A stretch of 64,000 bases of DNA, taken from contig NZ_RCCE01000005.1 in the NCBI RefSeq assembly GCF_003663885.1, forward strand, positions 340,642 to 404,641, in the 5' to 3' direction. The stretch is from Litoreibacter meonggei (lineage in GTDB: Bacteria > Pseudomonadota > Alphaproteobacteria > Rhodobacterales > Rhodobacteraceae). A program made the translations under genes and the position numbers. Below are positions 27,265-36,243 of the stretch, one piece after another (position 1 is the stretch's first letter; the number at the start of each line of letters is the position of its first letter). The notes beneath the pieces are model-generated. The model was not told where the DNA came from and did no database searches. It saw only the letters and a list, made by a program, of their open reading frames with translations.

Positions 27265-29492
27265 GTCGCGTCAGCGCCGAGTTTCCACGGATCGGCATTC
27301 ACCATAGCGGACGGGCCACCCAAAGACTTATATGCCCCACCAGCGGGATCGCTGCTGTCACTGTTGGCACTTTTCCAAACGGTGAGTTGGTGGATCGTGC
27401 CTTCGACCTGATAAGATCCGCTAGCCGTCGCCAAGAGCAGTAAAATCCGGTTAGTCGGTAGTAAGCCGGAACCAGGAATAAATACCTCGCTCATCACTTG
27501 AACCCCATCCAGCCATATCCGCACAAAACCTGCACTCATGTCGACTGACAGCACAATACGGGACCGCACAAGGTCGGTCATAACCCCCGATGCTGTTTGC
27601 ACGTTGTTAACCTTCACCGCCCCGTCAGCGTCCCGGACACGAACGCGCAGACTACCGCTGGGGAGAACCTCTAGCTTCAAGTAGTTTCCTGTCGTCGTCA
27701 TCAAAGTACGAGACCCCGAGGATGGCACAATCATCGCTACATCCAAAGCCAGCTGAATGCTGCTGACACCCGGCCCGAGCGTGACCGTATCCCTGAAATG
27801 AGGTCCGGACGGGCCAGCAACAAAGCTGGGCGCCGACGCGACCAGTGTGTTGGCCAAGACGGTAGCGGATGGAAGTGGGCGCACGCCGATGCCATCAATC
27901 CGCTCCGCACCTACATCCACGATGGGCCAGTTCTTGTAGGTCTGGGCGTAAAGGTCTTCAGGGAATTTCACAGCGCCGGTCGCGCCACCTTCGCCAAAAC
28001 TGATAACATCGGTTGCGCCAAACAACCCTGTTTCCGCGAAAATGCGCACGCGACCTTGGACAAGCTCGGCCCGCGAGGCGGGTACTCCGTTGATCTGCCA
28101 ACCAAACACATCGGTCCAATGCTCAAAACCCACCCCCAAGGCTGTTTCATTGCGTGCCTCGCGTAACGTGGTGATAGGCCCGGCGCTGGACCACACCTCG
28201 ACATAAGAGCCGGACGGCTCCCATATGCACATGTCAAACTCTGGAATACTCCAACCGGTTAGCCCGCTGGATTGCAGGATTGCGTGAGCTGTCAGTCTTG
28301 AATACATCGCTGCCCCGTCGTCGTGATCGCCAGCAGGGTGGCTTTGATCGATCCAACCGCCTGATCCATCAGCCTCCCCGTTGCGGTAGGCCAACGGCTC
28401 CAGCCCAGATGGTAGGAACCAAGTCCCAGCATGCACATTGCCGACCATATTGCGCCACGCCACCCGCGCGTCTTGCTTGTTGCTAAGATTTTCCTGCATG
28501 GCACCCAACGCCGTAACGGTCGCGTTTTGCATGTCTTCGGTAATGTCGAAGCGGTGCGGTCCGAACGGCACCCAGCGCGTGTGGGCAGGATCGTAAAGTT
28601 CGCCAAACCAATGATCCGCGGTGTAGCTGCCACTTGCGCCGTAGCTGATCTGTGCCGGGAATCCGATCGGGCTGCCGTTCAACAGCTTGCCAGTGAACAG
28701 TGGAAATAACGCATCGTCATAGTTTTCTGCCAGCGCACCGGCGGAGGCGAACCACGACACCACCGGGAGGCCGACATGCTGACCATCGGCTGTCGCAAAC
28801 GCATGCAGAGCCGCATCGTCTAGCCAGCTTCGGCCTGTGTTGCTGTCATCCACCAGCTCTCGGAAACCTGTTCCAGAAACCGCATGAAACACGATGGCAA
28901 CCTTGTCATCGGGGCGCTCTGCCAGAAACACATTTGCCATTGCCGCAAGCGCGGCTGTGTGCGGGTCATCATCGGTGAGGTGCTTAATGACAGGAGCGCC
29001 GTCCATCCAGATGGTCTGCATCATGTCGTCAGCCAAAAGCTGCTCGGGCGGAATTTTATCATGAGCCAAAGAGCGGATACGCACCACCTCAGACTGTCCC
29101 CAAAGCGCCACCACATGGCCCACACCGAAACGATTGGCACCAAGGGCGCGGGTGACCGGCTCAGATTTGATGCGCACCTCCGGTCTGATCCAGTTTGCGC
29201 GACGTGAATGGCTGGCGGTGGCCCGCCAGTTGCCACCTGTTGGAATATCCGCAACATCTGCCCAGTTGGTGGCGGTGCCATCCTCACACAGGAACCTTAA
29301 TTGCACGGTTTCGCCTTCGGTACCCGATCCACTTAGAGGAATTTCCGCAGTATCACGCCCGAACGCTGCGCCGCTGTCAAACAAGGTCCGGTCGCGCGAA
29401 AACGGGTTGAGCGTGATATGTGTCAGCGCAACAAACGGGGTGGCGTCCGGTACCTTTAGTTGCCTCACAGTCAGTCCAAGAAGTATCGTCAT
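27261..29492 (-). CDS. Large esterase-like protein with C-terminal LamG-like lectin domain
   Basis: A 743-residue protein without a signal peptide. Residues about 40-125 look like a beta-sandwich. From about 130, VVALWGQSEVVRI followed by IVFHAVSGTGFRELVDDSNTGRSW recalls the SGNH/sialate-O-acetylesterase fold, with GQSE in place of the usual GQSN. The last 200 residues (SIQLALDVAMIVPSSGSRTLMTT, then RIWLDGVQVMSE and IHQLTVWKS) read as a concanavalin/LamG-type carbohydrate-binding domain. Its lack of a secretion signal and position in a capsule locus that also has a spike-base-like gene make a phage- or GTA-type fibre that binds or deacetylates capsule an attractive guess. An EPS-modifying enzyme is the alternative. 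Confidence 0.72.
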   Translation of the reverse strand: MTILLGLTVRQLKVPDATPFVALTHITLNPFSRDRTLFDSGAAFGRDTAEIPLSGSGTEGETVQLRFLCEDGTATNWADVADIPTGGNWRATASHSRRANWIRPEVRIKSEPVTRALGANRFGVGHVVALWGQSEVVRIRSLAHDKIPPEQLLADDMMQTIWMDGAPVIKHLTDDDPHTAALAAMANVFLAERPDDKVAIVFHAVSGTGFRELVDDSNTGRSWLDDAALHAFATADGQHVGLPVVSWFASAGALAENYDDALFPLFTGKLLNGSPIGFPAQISYGASGSYTADHWFGELYDPAHTRWVPFGPHRFDITEDMQNATVTALGAMQENLSNKQDARVAWRNMVGNVHAGTWFLPSGLEPLAYRNGEADGSGGWIDQSHPAGDHDDGAAMYSRLTAHAILQSSGLTGWSIPEFDMCIWEPSGSYVEVWSSAGPITTLREARNETALGVGFEHWTDVFGWQINGVPASRAELVQGRVRIFAETGLFGATDVISFGEGGATGAVKFPEDLYAQTYKNWPIVDVGAERIDGIGVRPLPSATVLANTLVASAPSFVAGPSGPHFRDTVTLGPGVSSIQLALDVAMIVPSSGSRTLMTTTGNYLKLEVLPSGSLRVRVRDADGAVKVNNVQTASGVMTDLVRSRIVLSVDMSAGFVRIWLDGVQVMSEVFIPGSGLLPTNRILLLLATASGSYQVEGTIHQLTVWKSANSDSSDPAGGAYKSLGGPSAMVNADPWKLGADAT

Positions 29493-29684
29493 CTAGCAGC
29501 CTTTCCCGCGCATCCGCCAGAAAACGGGGGCAAGAGGCCGAACCAACAGGTGCAGCAGAGCGCCCCCATCAGGTGCGAAGCGTCTCTTAAATGTGGTTTA
29601 CAGGCCAAAACCGCCTGTCATCGCATCGCCATTAGTACAGAACGCAGGGGTGTTGCGCGCGGACGGCGGCAGCGGACGCACCCG

Positions 29685-30281
29685 CTAGGTAAGGCCAGCC
29701 TGCGCCAGTCGTGCTTCACGGGTGTCCGCGTCGTTCAGTCGCCCGAAGAGGCCAGTTGCGATATCTTGTCTGATAACTCGAGCAGGATTTCCGGCAACCA
29801 GACAATGTGCCGGCACATCCTTTGTCACAATCGCACCCGCCGCAACGATTGACCCGTCGCCAACTCTGATACCGGGCAACACCACCGACCGCGCGCCGAT
29901 AAAGCAATTTCGTCCGACCCAAGTGTGCAGATAAAGACCTCGTGTTCGGTCGTGGGTTAGGATGCAAGCCTCGAACGCGACGTAACTTGTCTCACCGATG
30001 TGAACTCCGATGGGAAAGGTTCGGTCCAGCCGCGCGGATAAGGAAAACTCCGCGCTTGGATGAATATTCATGCCGAACAGGTGTGTGTACATCATCCGCT
30101 TGATACCAACCAGCGCGGAACGAAGAAGCCGAAGCCTGTTCAGACCCCGTCGCTTTGCTTTTTCAGGCAAGGCGCTCGAGATCTGAACCGAGTTTTCCAA
30201 GGCTGCGCCTGCGCTTTGGCAGGGCCGGACTGGGGACTCGTCGCATATGAGGTCGTCCATGCGATATTTCTCTCCATCCAC
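29685..30281 (-). CDS. Hexapeptide-repeat acyltransferase (WcaF/LbetaH type)
   Basis: A 198-residue protein. From about 80 onward it shows left-handed beta-helix hexapeptide repeats ([16 protein letters not shown], then [49 protein letters not shown]), as in acetyltransferases that O-acetylate sugars with acetyl-CoA. Residues 1-60 are a basic, non-conserved tail. ATG starts at 30281 and 30260 are both possible. About 190 bases separate it from the 743-residue gene downstream. It probably decorates the locus polysaccharide. Confidence 0.85.
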   Translation of the reverse strand: MDGEKYRMDDLICDESPVRPCQSAGAALENSVQISSALPEKAKRRGLNRLRLLRSALVGIKRMMYTHLFGMNIHPSAEFSLSARLDRTFPIGVHIGETSYVAFEACILTHDRTRGLYLHTWVGRNCFIGARSVVLPGIRVGDGSIVAAGAIVTKDVPAHCLVAGNPARVIRQDIATGLFGRLNDADTREARLAQAGLT

Positions 30282-30436
30282 GCAATTGCCCCTTTATTGG
30301 GGCGGGGTCTCAAGGACCTGCAATCATTTAGCTAAAACTCTATGAATCTTTGGTTAATTCGTGATGAAGAAACACGTTAACCAGTCGTTATCCAATCCGA
30401 CGCATCCTGTGCCTGTCCTACAAAAGTAAGCCGCAC

Positions 30437-31735
30437 ATGCCACGTCGAAGCCTCGCACGTCCCGACAACAAACTGTCCCCTCTTGTGGTCCTCTATATCG
30501 TGGCGGTTGCACTACCGGTGCGCTATTCTATCGGGTCGCTACAAATGACTGGCTTGCGTACATTTCTGGCGCTCGTGTTTATCCCATTACTACTAGGCTA
30601 CTGCCGAAACCGCCCAACGAAAGGCCTGTCCACCGATATTCTGTTCATGCTGTTCGCTTGCTGGGCAATGGTGGCCTTCGCCCAAACTTCCCCGGCTCAT
30701 GTAGTCGAAAACAGCGGCGCACTAGTGTTGGAACTGTTGGGCGGCTTTCTGATTGCACGTAACTTCGTACGCAGCGCCCACCAATTCCGCGCGACGATCA
30801 AGGTGATCCTAATAACAGTTCTGCTGTCCCTACCGCTGGCTTTGGTCGAGAGCATCACAGGGCATCCGCCGCTGATCATGCTGGTAGATTCAATACCAGG
30901 TCTTACCTCTGTCGTGCCCATTTCAATCGAGCCACGATTAGGCCTAGAGCGTGCACAGGTCCTGTTCGCGCATCCCATCCACTACGGGTTGTTCACTTCC
31001 ACGCTGACATCGCTGGTATTTGTCGGGATGGTCGGTTCTTGGTCATTATGGACTCGAACCTTCGGATTGGGCGTCGCGATATTCGCCAGCTTCCTTGCCC
31101 TTTCAAGTGGCGCATTTCTGTCGGTGCTGCTGCAGGTGTTCCTAATCATCTGGGCGCTCGTCTTTCCACTGAGGCGTAAGCGCTGGCTTCTACTGGCGGC
31201 TCTTTGTGTTCTCGCTTACGTCACTGTGGATTTGATTTCCAACAGGACGCCCGTGCGGGTCTTCTTCAGCTACGCCACCTTTTCAGCCCACAATGCCTAT
31301 TGGCGCGGAATCATATTCGAGTGGGGTATGCTTAATGTCTGGCAAAACCCGTTATTTGGGATCGGATTAAACGACTGGAGTCGGCCGGATTTCATGCGAT
31401 CCGACAGCATGGACAATTTCTGGTTAGTTCTCGCAGTCAGGTACGGGGTGCCGGGGTTTGTGTTGTTCGCCTGCGCCTATATTTTCGGCCTTTTTAGGGT
31501 CGCATACGCAGCCTTGCCAGCAGAGTTTCAGGCCATTCGGCTAGCTTGGGTGGTCTGCTTCATAGGCCTGACCTTTACGCTCTGTACCGTTCATATCTGG
31601 ACGTCGATCTATTCCTTCGTGTTCTTCTTGTTCGGGGCGGGATTATGGTTGCTGGATCCGGTCACAACATCTGGAAAGGCGCGACCCAAGCGCGCTACAC
31701 CCCTATTCACCCGCTTTGCATCGGCACCCGTATGA
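30437..31735 (+). CDS. O-antigen ligase/polymerase-like membrane protein (Wzy type)
   Basis: A 432-residue protein with about 11-12 hydrophobic segments and a large periplasmic loop in the C-terminal half containing YWRGIIFEWGMLNVWQNPLFGIGLNDW, the style of the Wzy/WaaL superfamily. It would polymerise lipid-linked repeat units in the periplasm. The stop overlaps the next GT2 gene start (ATGA). It is the only polymerase candidate in the locus. Confidence 0.85.
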   Translation: MPRRSLARPDNKLSPLVVLYIVAVALPVRYSIGSLQMTGLRTFLALVFIPLLLGYCRNRPTKGLSTDILFMLFACWAMVAFAQTSPAHVVENSGALVLELLGGFLIARNFVRSAHQFRATIKVILITVLLSLPLALVESITGHPPLIMLVDSIPGLTSVVPISIEPRLGLERAQVLFAHPIHYGLFTSTLTSLVFVGMVGSWSLWTRTFGLGVAIFASFLALSSGAFLSVLLQVFLIIWALVFPLRRKRWLLLAALCVLAYVTVDLISNRTPVRVFFSYATFSAHNAYWRGIIFEWGMLNVWQNPLFGIGLNDWSRPDFMRSDSMDNFWLVLAVRYGVPGFVLFACAYIFGLFRVAYAALPAEFQAIRLAWVVCFIGLTFTLCTVHIWTSIYSFVFFLFGAGLWLLDPVTTSGKARPKRATPLFTRFASAPV

Positions 31736-32691
31736 CCGCCGTCATGGGATGCATAATCGTCACCTACAACTCGGCCGGCTATATCCTCGATTGCCTTCAA
31801 AGCCTTGCTGAAGCGAACGGCGTGGCACTGAAGTTAGTTCTTGTGGACAATGCATCATGCGATGCCACGGTGCGGGTAATCGAAGAATGGACCTCACGGA
31901 ATAATCTTGAGCTTTCTCTCATCCAAACATCGAAAAACGTAGGCTTCGCGGCCGGGGTGAATTTGGGCCTAACGCAGCTGCTTAAGGATCCAACTTTAGA
32001 CAGGTTCTGGATACTCAACCCCGATTGTACCGTACCGCCACGTACCCCTGCCGCGTTGGCCTCCAAGCCGCTTCCATTCGCGTTATTGGGTGGTCGAATT
32101 GTGTACCAAAAGCCCATGTCACAGATTCAAATAGACGGGGGTCGGGTCAACTCGTGGACAGGGGCGACCCAAAACATCAATATCGGGAAAAATCCGGCGA
32201 CTACCCCGCTGCCAGACACGGCAGCCCTCGACTTCATTTCTGGTGCCAGCATGGTAGCGTCGCGTGAGTTCGTGCAGCAGGCAGGCCTCATGCCGGAGCA
32301 GTATTTCCTGTATTACGAGGAGGTCGATTGGGCCCAAAAACGTGGGGAGCTCCCGCTGACCATTTGTGAGGACGCAACTGTTTACCACAGTGCGGGTGCT
32401 TCTATCGGTTCGCCAACGCTTAGCCGCGGACCGTCTCCTGTTTCCGCATATTTCAAACACCGCGCGCGGATGATGTTTATGGCCAAACACCACCCCTTGC
32501 GACTGCCGGTTGCGTATCTTTTCGGATGGGGAAAAGTACTTCAACACGCTCTACGCAGCCAAATCGCACCCATTCCAGCCATACTAAGAGCCTTGCACGG
32601 ACTCCCAGCAAGCAGGAAGATCAGCGCGGCGGTTGGGTCTGGAGGTCACGCCGCGACGAAGCTCTTGATCCGATGGACTAGGCGGTCGTAA
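31732..32691 (+). CDS. Glycosyltransferase family 2 (rhamnosyltransferase-like)
   Basis: A 319-residue GT-A enzyme. GCIIVTYNSAGYILDCLQSL opens the nucleotide-sugar domain, LVLVDNASCDATV and NVGFAAGVNLG follow, FWILNPDC gives the DxD-like acidic site, and FLYYEEVDWAQK holds the catalytic acidic ED-type motif of rhamnosyltransferase-like GT2 proteins. The start at 31732 overlaps the polymerase stop. Its last 46 bases overlap the 3' end of the convergent PssE-like gene. Confidence 0.9.
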   Translation: MTAVMGCIIVTYNSAGYILDCLQSLAEANGVALKLVLVDNASCDATVRVIEEWTSRNNLELSLIQTSKNVGFAAGVNLGLTQLLKDPTLDRFWILNPDCTVPPRTPAALASKPLPFALLGGRIVYQKPMSQIQIDGGRVNSWTGATQNINIGKNPATTPLPDTAALDFISGASMVASREFVQQAGLMPEQYFLYYEEVDWAQKRGELPLTICEDATVYHSAGASIGSPTLSRGPSPVSAYFKHRARMMFMAKHHPLRLPVAYLFGWGKVLQHALRSQIAPIPAILRALHGLPASRKISAAVGSGGHAATKLLIRWTRRS

Positions 32692-33110
32692 CGCGGATTG
32701 CGCTCTGACACAGGCGGCTCAATAGTCTGATCCAAGAGGCTCGAAATTTCGCTAACCTCCCAAGCAACACGCAGGCCGGTCTGCCCTTCGAACGCAGCGG
32801 CCGTCGCAAGTTGATGATCGTTACGGTGTTCCCCTAGACGTGCGTGGCGCGGCACTAGGATAATAGGTCGATCAACAGACTTTGCCGCAATAATAGAGCC
32901 TATTCCAGCATGGGAAACCACAACTCTCGCGCGTTCAATGAAGGTCGAAAACTGCTCGCTCGAAAGTGATCTATAGGCTTCGCATCCGAGGGGCTTGCTC
33001 GCGTCACCTGTCTGCAAGACGACGCGCTCTTCGTGGGTTTTGGCCCATTCTATCATGTGTCCAATCAGGCGCGGAAACGGCAGTTGCGTGCCTACGGTAA
33101 CAAAAATCAA
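32646..33110 (-). CDS. PssE/Alg13-like glycosyltransferase catalytic subunit
   Basis: A 154-residue protein starting LIFVTVGTQLPFPRLI, the opening of Alg13/PssE/Cps14G proteins, with VVVSHAGIGSIIAAKSVDRPIILVPRHARLGEHRNDHQ as the UDP-sugar donor site. It works with the membrane-bound PssD/Alg14 partner encoded immediately upstream. The start is TTG at 33110, overlapping the PssD stop as TTGA with GGAG seven bases ahead, so the subunits are translationally coupled. The open frame continues upstream to 33398 but only inside pssD, so that extension is not used. Confidence 0.87.
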   Translation of the reverse strand: MIFVTVGTQLPFPRLIGHMIEWAKTHEERVVLQTGDASKPLGCEAYRSLSSEQFSTFIERARVVVSHAGIGSIIAAKSVDRPIILVPRHARLGEHRNDHQLATAAAFEGQTGLRVAWEVSEISSLLDQTIEPPVSERNPRYDRLVHRIKSFVAA

Positions 33111-33538
33111 AGCACTGCTCCAACATAGACCGCACCGGACCGTTCCGACACGGTCTCCCACTGTGTCATCCAAAGGTCTGCAAAGCACCGCGTAAGACGG
33201 CCTGACAAAGACATACACTCGGCATTGGCAATTGAGTCGATCCAAACCGTTCGGCAGCCCAACAACTTCGCCACGATCAGCGCCAATGCCCCTGGCGCAG
33301 CGCCGGTAGAGACCACGACATCCGGCCTGACGCTCCGCACAAGCCGCCATGCCGCCAGAAGTCCCAGCACCAAACGACGAGGCGTGCGCAGATTGCAATC
33401 CGGCACACGAAGCACCGTTGGCTCGCCCACATCAGCGCTGCAAGCATACACTACCTCTGCGTCTTCCATCGCCGCGTCCAACAATTTCAACTGCTGCCAG
33501 TGGCCGCCACCTGAAGATACCGCCAAAATTCGCGCCAT
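33107..33538 (-). CDS. PssD/Alg14-like glycosyltransferase membrane subunit
   Basis: A 143-residue protein beginning MARILAVSSGGGHWQQLKLL, the signature of Alg14/PssD/Cps14F. It contains PDVVVSTGAAPGALALIVAKLLGCRTVWIDSIA and should recruit the PssE partner to the membrane. The ATG at 33538 is preceded by GGAGG nine bases upstream; a second ATG at 33544 is too close to that site. With PssE it forms the two-chain GT that adds the second or third sugar of a repeat unit. Confidence 0.87.
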   Translation of the reverse strand: MARILAVSSGGGHWQQLKLLDAAMEDAEVVYACSADVGEPTVLRVPDCNLRTPRRLVLGLLAAWRLVRSVRPDVVVSTGAAPGALALIVAKLLGCRTVWIDSIANAECMSLSGRLTRCFADLWMTQWETVSERSGAVYVGAVL

Positions 33539-33626
33539 AGTCATATTCCTCCGCAAAGTTTGCATGAAAATGTTTGTGAACCGAGAATTGATCCGACCGC
33601 TGGCGATTGAGCCTTGCCTCGCCAGA

Positions 33627-34241
33627 TCATTCGAACAGCCGTCGCTGTGGAACAATCACCACGTCACCCGGCACAAGCAGGAAGCTCTTTCCGCCGTCGC
33701 GCATCAGTTGTTTCACATTCACGCGGTAAGTTACGATCGCCCCGCCTGCGGCGGCCGTCCGCCGTACCTGAACCCGTTTCGTTGCGGCAAACGGCGTTGT
33801 TCCACCAGCCTGAGCCAAGAACTGCATTAGCGATGAACCCAGTGGCAATTGTTGCTTTCCGGGCGCTCCGAGTTCCCCCATGCCAAACACTGTGATGACC
33901 TTTTGCGACACCTGCGCAGTTGTGACTGTCCGCATCGGGGCTTCGGGGCGCGCTACGGATGCGACGGCCACGTGCAAGCTGGGGCGTTGAACGAAATTCG
34001 GAGCCAGACCTGCGGTCAGAGCCTCGCGAACGTGGGTCAAGGTCCGACCAGCTGCCGCGATCTGACCCACCATAGGGAAAGCAATGGTTCCATCCGGCAG
34101 GACCAGCGCATTGCGGTTCAGGCTATTGTCCTCAATAACCTCGATCCGCAACATATCGCCGGGCTTCAGAACATACGGTTTGGCCAAAGCCGGCCCTGCC
34201 AACAACAGAGCAACGCACACGAGTAACCGCAAACCACTCAA
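33627..34241 (-). CDS. Polysaccharide export outer-membrane protein (Wza-like)
   Basis: A 204-residue protein with a signal peptide ending ALA|KPYVLKPGDMLRIEVIE and a polysaccharide biosynthesis/export domain with LPDGTIAFPMVGQIAAAGRTL, then a SLBB-like segment (VFGMGELGAPGKQQLPLGSSLMQFLAQAGG). It is much shorter than E. coli Wza (379 residues) and lacks a lipobox, like ExoF-type minimal exporters. Its ATG overlaps the stop of the sugar transferase gene (ATGA). It forms the periplasmic/outer-membrane exit path for the polymer. Confidence 0.88.
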   Translation of the reverse strand: MSGLRLLVCVALLLAGPALAKPYVLKPGDMLRIEVIEDNSLNRNALVLPDGTIAFPMVGQIAAAGRTLTHVREALTAGLAPNFVQRPSLHVAVASVARPEAPMRTVTTAQVSQKVITVFGMGELGAPGKQQLPLGSSLMQFLAQAGGTTPFAATKRVQVRRTAAAGGAIVTYRVNVKQLMRDGGKSFLLVPGDVVIVPQRRLFE

Positions 34242-34969
34242 TGTCCTGTCCCCAACAAGACCACACCGAACGTGCGTCCGATCAATGACAGGTCAGAAAA
34301 CAGACCCAATTCGCGCTCATACATCGCGTCATATTTCGCGCGCGAGACAAAACTTTCGTCGTTGCGACCAAGCACCTGCCAAGGACCGGTAAGACCTGGT
34401 CGCAACTTGAAATACGCGCTGCCGGGGTACAGAATCGCCTGCTCTTGCAAAATCGGGCGCGGCCCGACTAAGGACATATCGCCAAGCACCACATTCCAGA
34501 GCTGGGGCAATTCATCGAGTGAGGTCTTGCGTAGCGCCTTACCGATATATGTAACGCGTGGGTCTCGGCGCAGTTTTTGATTTTGCTGCCACTCGATGGC
34601 TGCACGCGGATCTTGCATCAGAATTTCGCTCAGACGCCGTTCCGCATCCACCCGCATCGTGCGGAGTTTGAACATTCGAAACATTTTCCCACCGCGCCCG
34701 ACCCGTGGCTGAAAATAGAAGGCGGACCCACCATCCAACATGGCAAGACAGGCACCTAAAAAAACCAGTGGAACGGAGATTGGCGCAGTCACAATCACCA
34801 AAATAATATCCAAAGTCCGCTTCCAGAAGAGAGCATAAGACGCCCCTGAAGATTGCGATTTCACCACCGGCACATGATGGGTGTCCACGACAGATCTTGC
34901 TGTCTCGAATTCGGTTGTTGGTCGAGCATCCATCAGGTCATCCGTCTCCTGTTCTGTTGCGGTCCGCAC
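34238..34969 (-). CDS. Initiating sugar-phosphate transferase (ExoY/WbaP C-domain type)
   Basis: A 243-residue monotopic phosphoglycosyl transferase that starts repeat-unit assembly by moving a sugar-1-phosphate to undecaprenyl phosphate. The membrane hairpin FWKRTLDIILVIVTAPISVPLVFLGACLAML is followed by the basic/acidic motif FMFKLRTMRVDAE-type region (here FRMFKLRTMRVDAE), RKTSLDELPQLWNVVLGDMSLVGPRPIL and RPGLTGPWQVLGR. These are the full catalytic blocks. Upstream is a 113-base AT-rich divergent region shared with the Wzc-like gene. Confidence 0.93.
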   Translation of the reverse strand: MRTATEQETDDLMDARPTTEFETARSVVDTHHVPVVKSQSSGASYALFWKRTLDIILVIVTAPISVPLVFLGACLAMLDGGSAFYFQPRVGRGGKMFRMFKLRTMRVDAERRLSEILMQDPRAAIEWQQNQKLRRDPRVTYIGKALRKTSLDELPQLWNVVLGDMSLVGPRPILQEQAILYPGSAYFKLRPGLTGPWQVLGRNDESFVSRAKYDAMYERELGLFSDLSLIGRTFGVVLLGTGH

Positions 34970-35082
34970 ATCGAAGCGGCGGGTTGCGACAAAGAAGAAC
35001 TGAGATGAATTAATTATGTCTTAAGTTTTCAAAGGTCTGAATACGAAGGGAAATTGCAATAAAATTTGGACGGGATTTAAGG

Positions 35083-36234
35083 ATGTTTGATTGGCGATAT
35101 TGGCGGTGGGAGATTATCCGCAACGTGCCGCTTGCCGTTGTGGTAGCGCTATTGATTGTCACTTTCGGGTGGATGGGATTGAATATTCTCCCGCCAAAAT
35201 ACACCGCCTCCGCTCGCGTTGTTTTGGAGCGGCAGATCGGCATGGTCAGCACATCTAAAGTGCAGCGCAGTTCGGAAGAAATGCAGCATTTGCAAGTCGT
35301 GGTTCATACGCTGAAGGCTGCAATGAACGACATTGATCCAAAAGCGAAACTGGCCGAAATCGATGAGAACTTTGACCTGAAGGTCGAGTCTTCACGCGAC
35401 AAGCCGACCTACCTTTTTGTCCAATCAACTATGCCAAGTCCTGCCGCCGCGATTGGACTTGCGAACTCCTTGGCGACCCGTGCGATGGCGATGAGCGACG
35501 CCACGCAACAGGCAGAGATCGATAGATCGCTAACCAAGCTTCGTACGGTGCTCGCTGGAAACCTGAACCGATTAAATTTGGTGCGCGAAACTCTGAGCGC
35601 GCACCTTAGCGAAGCGCCAACGACCGAGATTGACGACCTTCGCGCCCGCGCGTCCCAGCTTCGCGCCGAATTGCTGAAAATATCCGCTGACACACCAGTA
35701 CAAAGCCCCGCTCTTAAGAAACTTTACAGCGAACTTTCCGCCGCGCGCGGCTTGTATTCTGACCTCCATCCGAAAATCCGTTTGATTCGCACCCGTATCG
35801 CGCGCTCAGAACGCCAAAGCCTCGTTGGTCAACCAATTGAAGGATTACAAAAACAGCTGCATGACCTCGAAGCGCAAGTCATCGCGGGCAGAGTCTTCCA
35901 AGAAAAATCTCATCAGTTGGAGCAAGAGGTCGGCACCGCTAACACCGCAACCAAGCGCGCCCAAGACAAGTTAAGCAGCGCAGAACGCCTCAGCGAATCC
36001 AATCGGATGCAGCTTAAGGTCGTACAGGATGCCGCCCTCACCGGACGCAGTCAGGAAGAGATACGTGCTTGGTTGCTTGCAGCGGTAACGCTTGCTTCTT
36101 TGCTGGCGGCGATTGGCGCGGTTGCTCTTCGGATCAGGCTTGATCGGCACCTTCGTCACCCGCGCGACTTACACCGTGCTCTCGGATTAACCCCTTTCGC
36201 AACCATTCCCGATCTTGGGCCGAGCCTCGGTTAG
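35083..36234 (+). CDS. Wzc/Wzz-like chain-length and export protein (membrane part)
   Basis: A 383-residue inner-membrane protein with two membrane helices (about 15-36 and 325-345) flanking a periplasmic domain rich in predicted coiled coil, as in polysaccharide co-polymerases. It ends soon after the second helix with RDLHRALGLTPFATIPDLG, the linker that in full-length Wzc leads into the kinase domain. Here the kinase-like part is a separate gene 9 bases downstream. It sets polymer length and links synthesis to export. ATG start; divergent to the sugar transferase operon. Confidence 0.88.
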   Translation: MFDWRYWRWEIIRNVPLAVVVALLIVTFGWMGLNILPPKYTASARVVLERQIGMVSTSKVQRSSEEMQHLQVVVHTLKAAMNDIDPKAKLAEIDENFDLKVESSRDKPTYLFVQSTMPSPAAAIGLANSLATRAMAMSDATQQAEIDRSLTKLRTVLAGNLNRLNLVRETLSAHLSEAPTTEIDDLRARASQLRAELLKISADTPVQSPALKKLYSELSAARGLYSDLHPKIRLIRTRIARSERQSLVGQPIEGLQKQLHDLEAQVIAGRVFQEKSHQLEQEVGTANTATKRAQDKLSSAERLSESNRMQLKVVQDAALTGRSQEEIRAWLLAAVTLASLLAAIGAVALRIRLDRHLRHPRDLHRALGLTPFATIPDLGPSLG

Positions 36235-36243
36235 GAGACCGCT

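Noticed and set aside
31546..31731. Upstream extension of the GT2 gene
   Set aside because: It overlaps the polymerase reading frame and has no glycosyltransferase character; the ATGA overlap at 31732 is the natural start.
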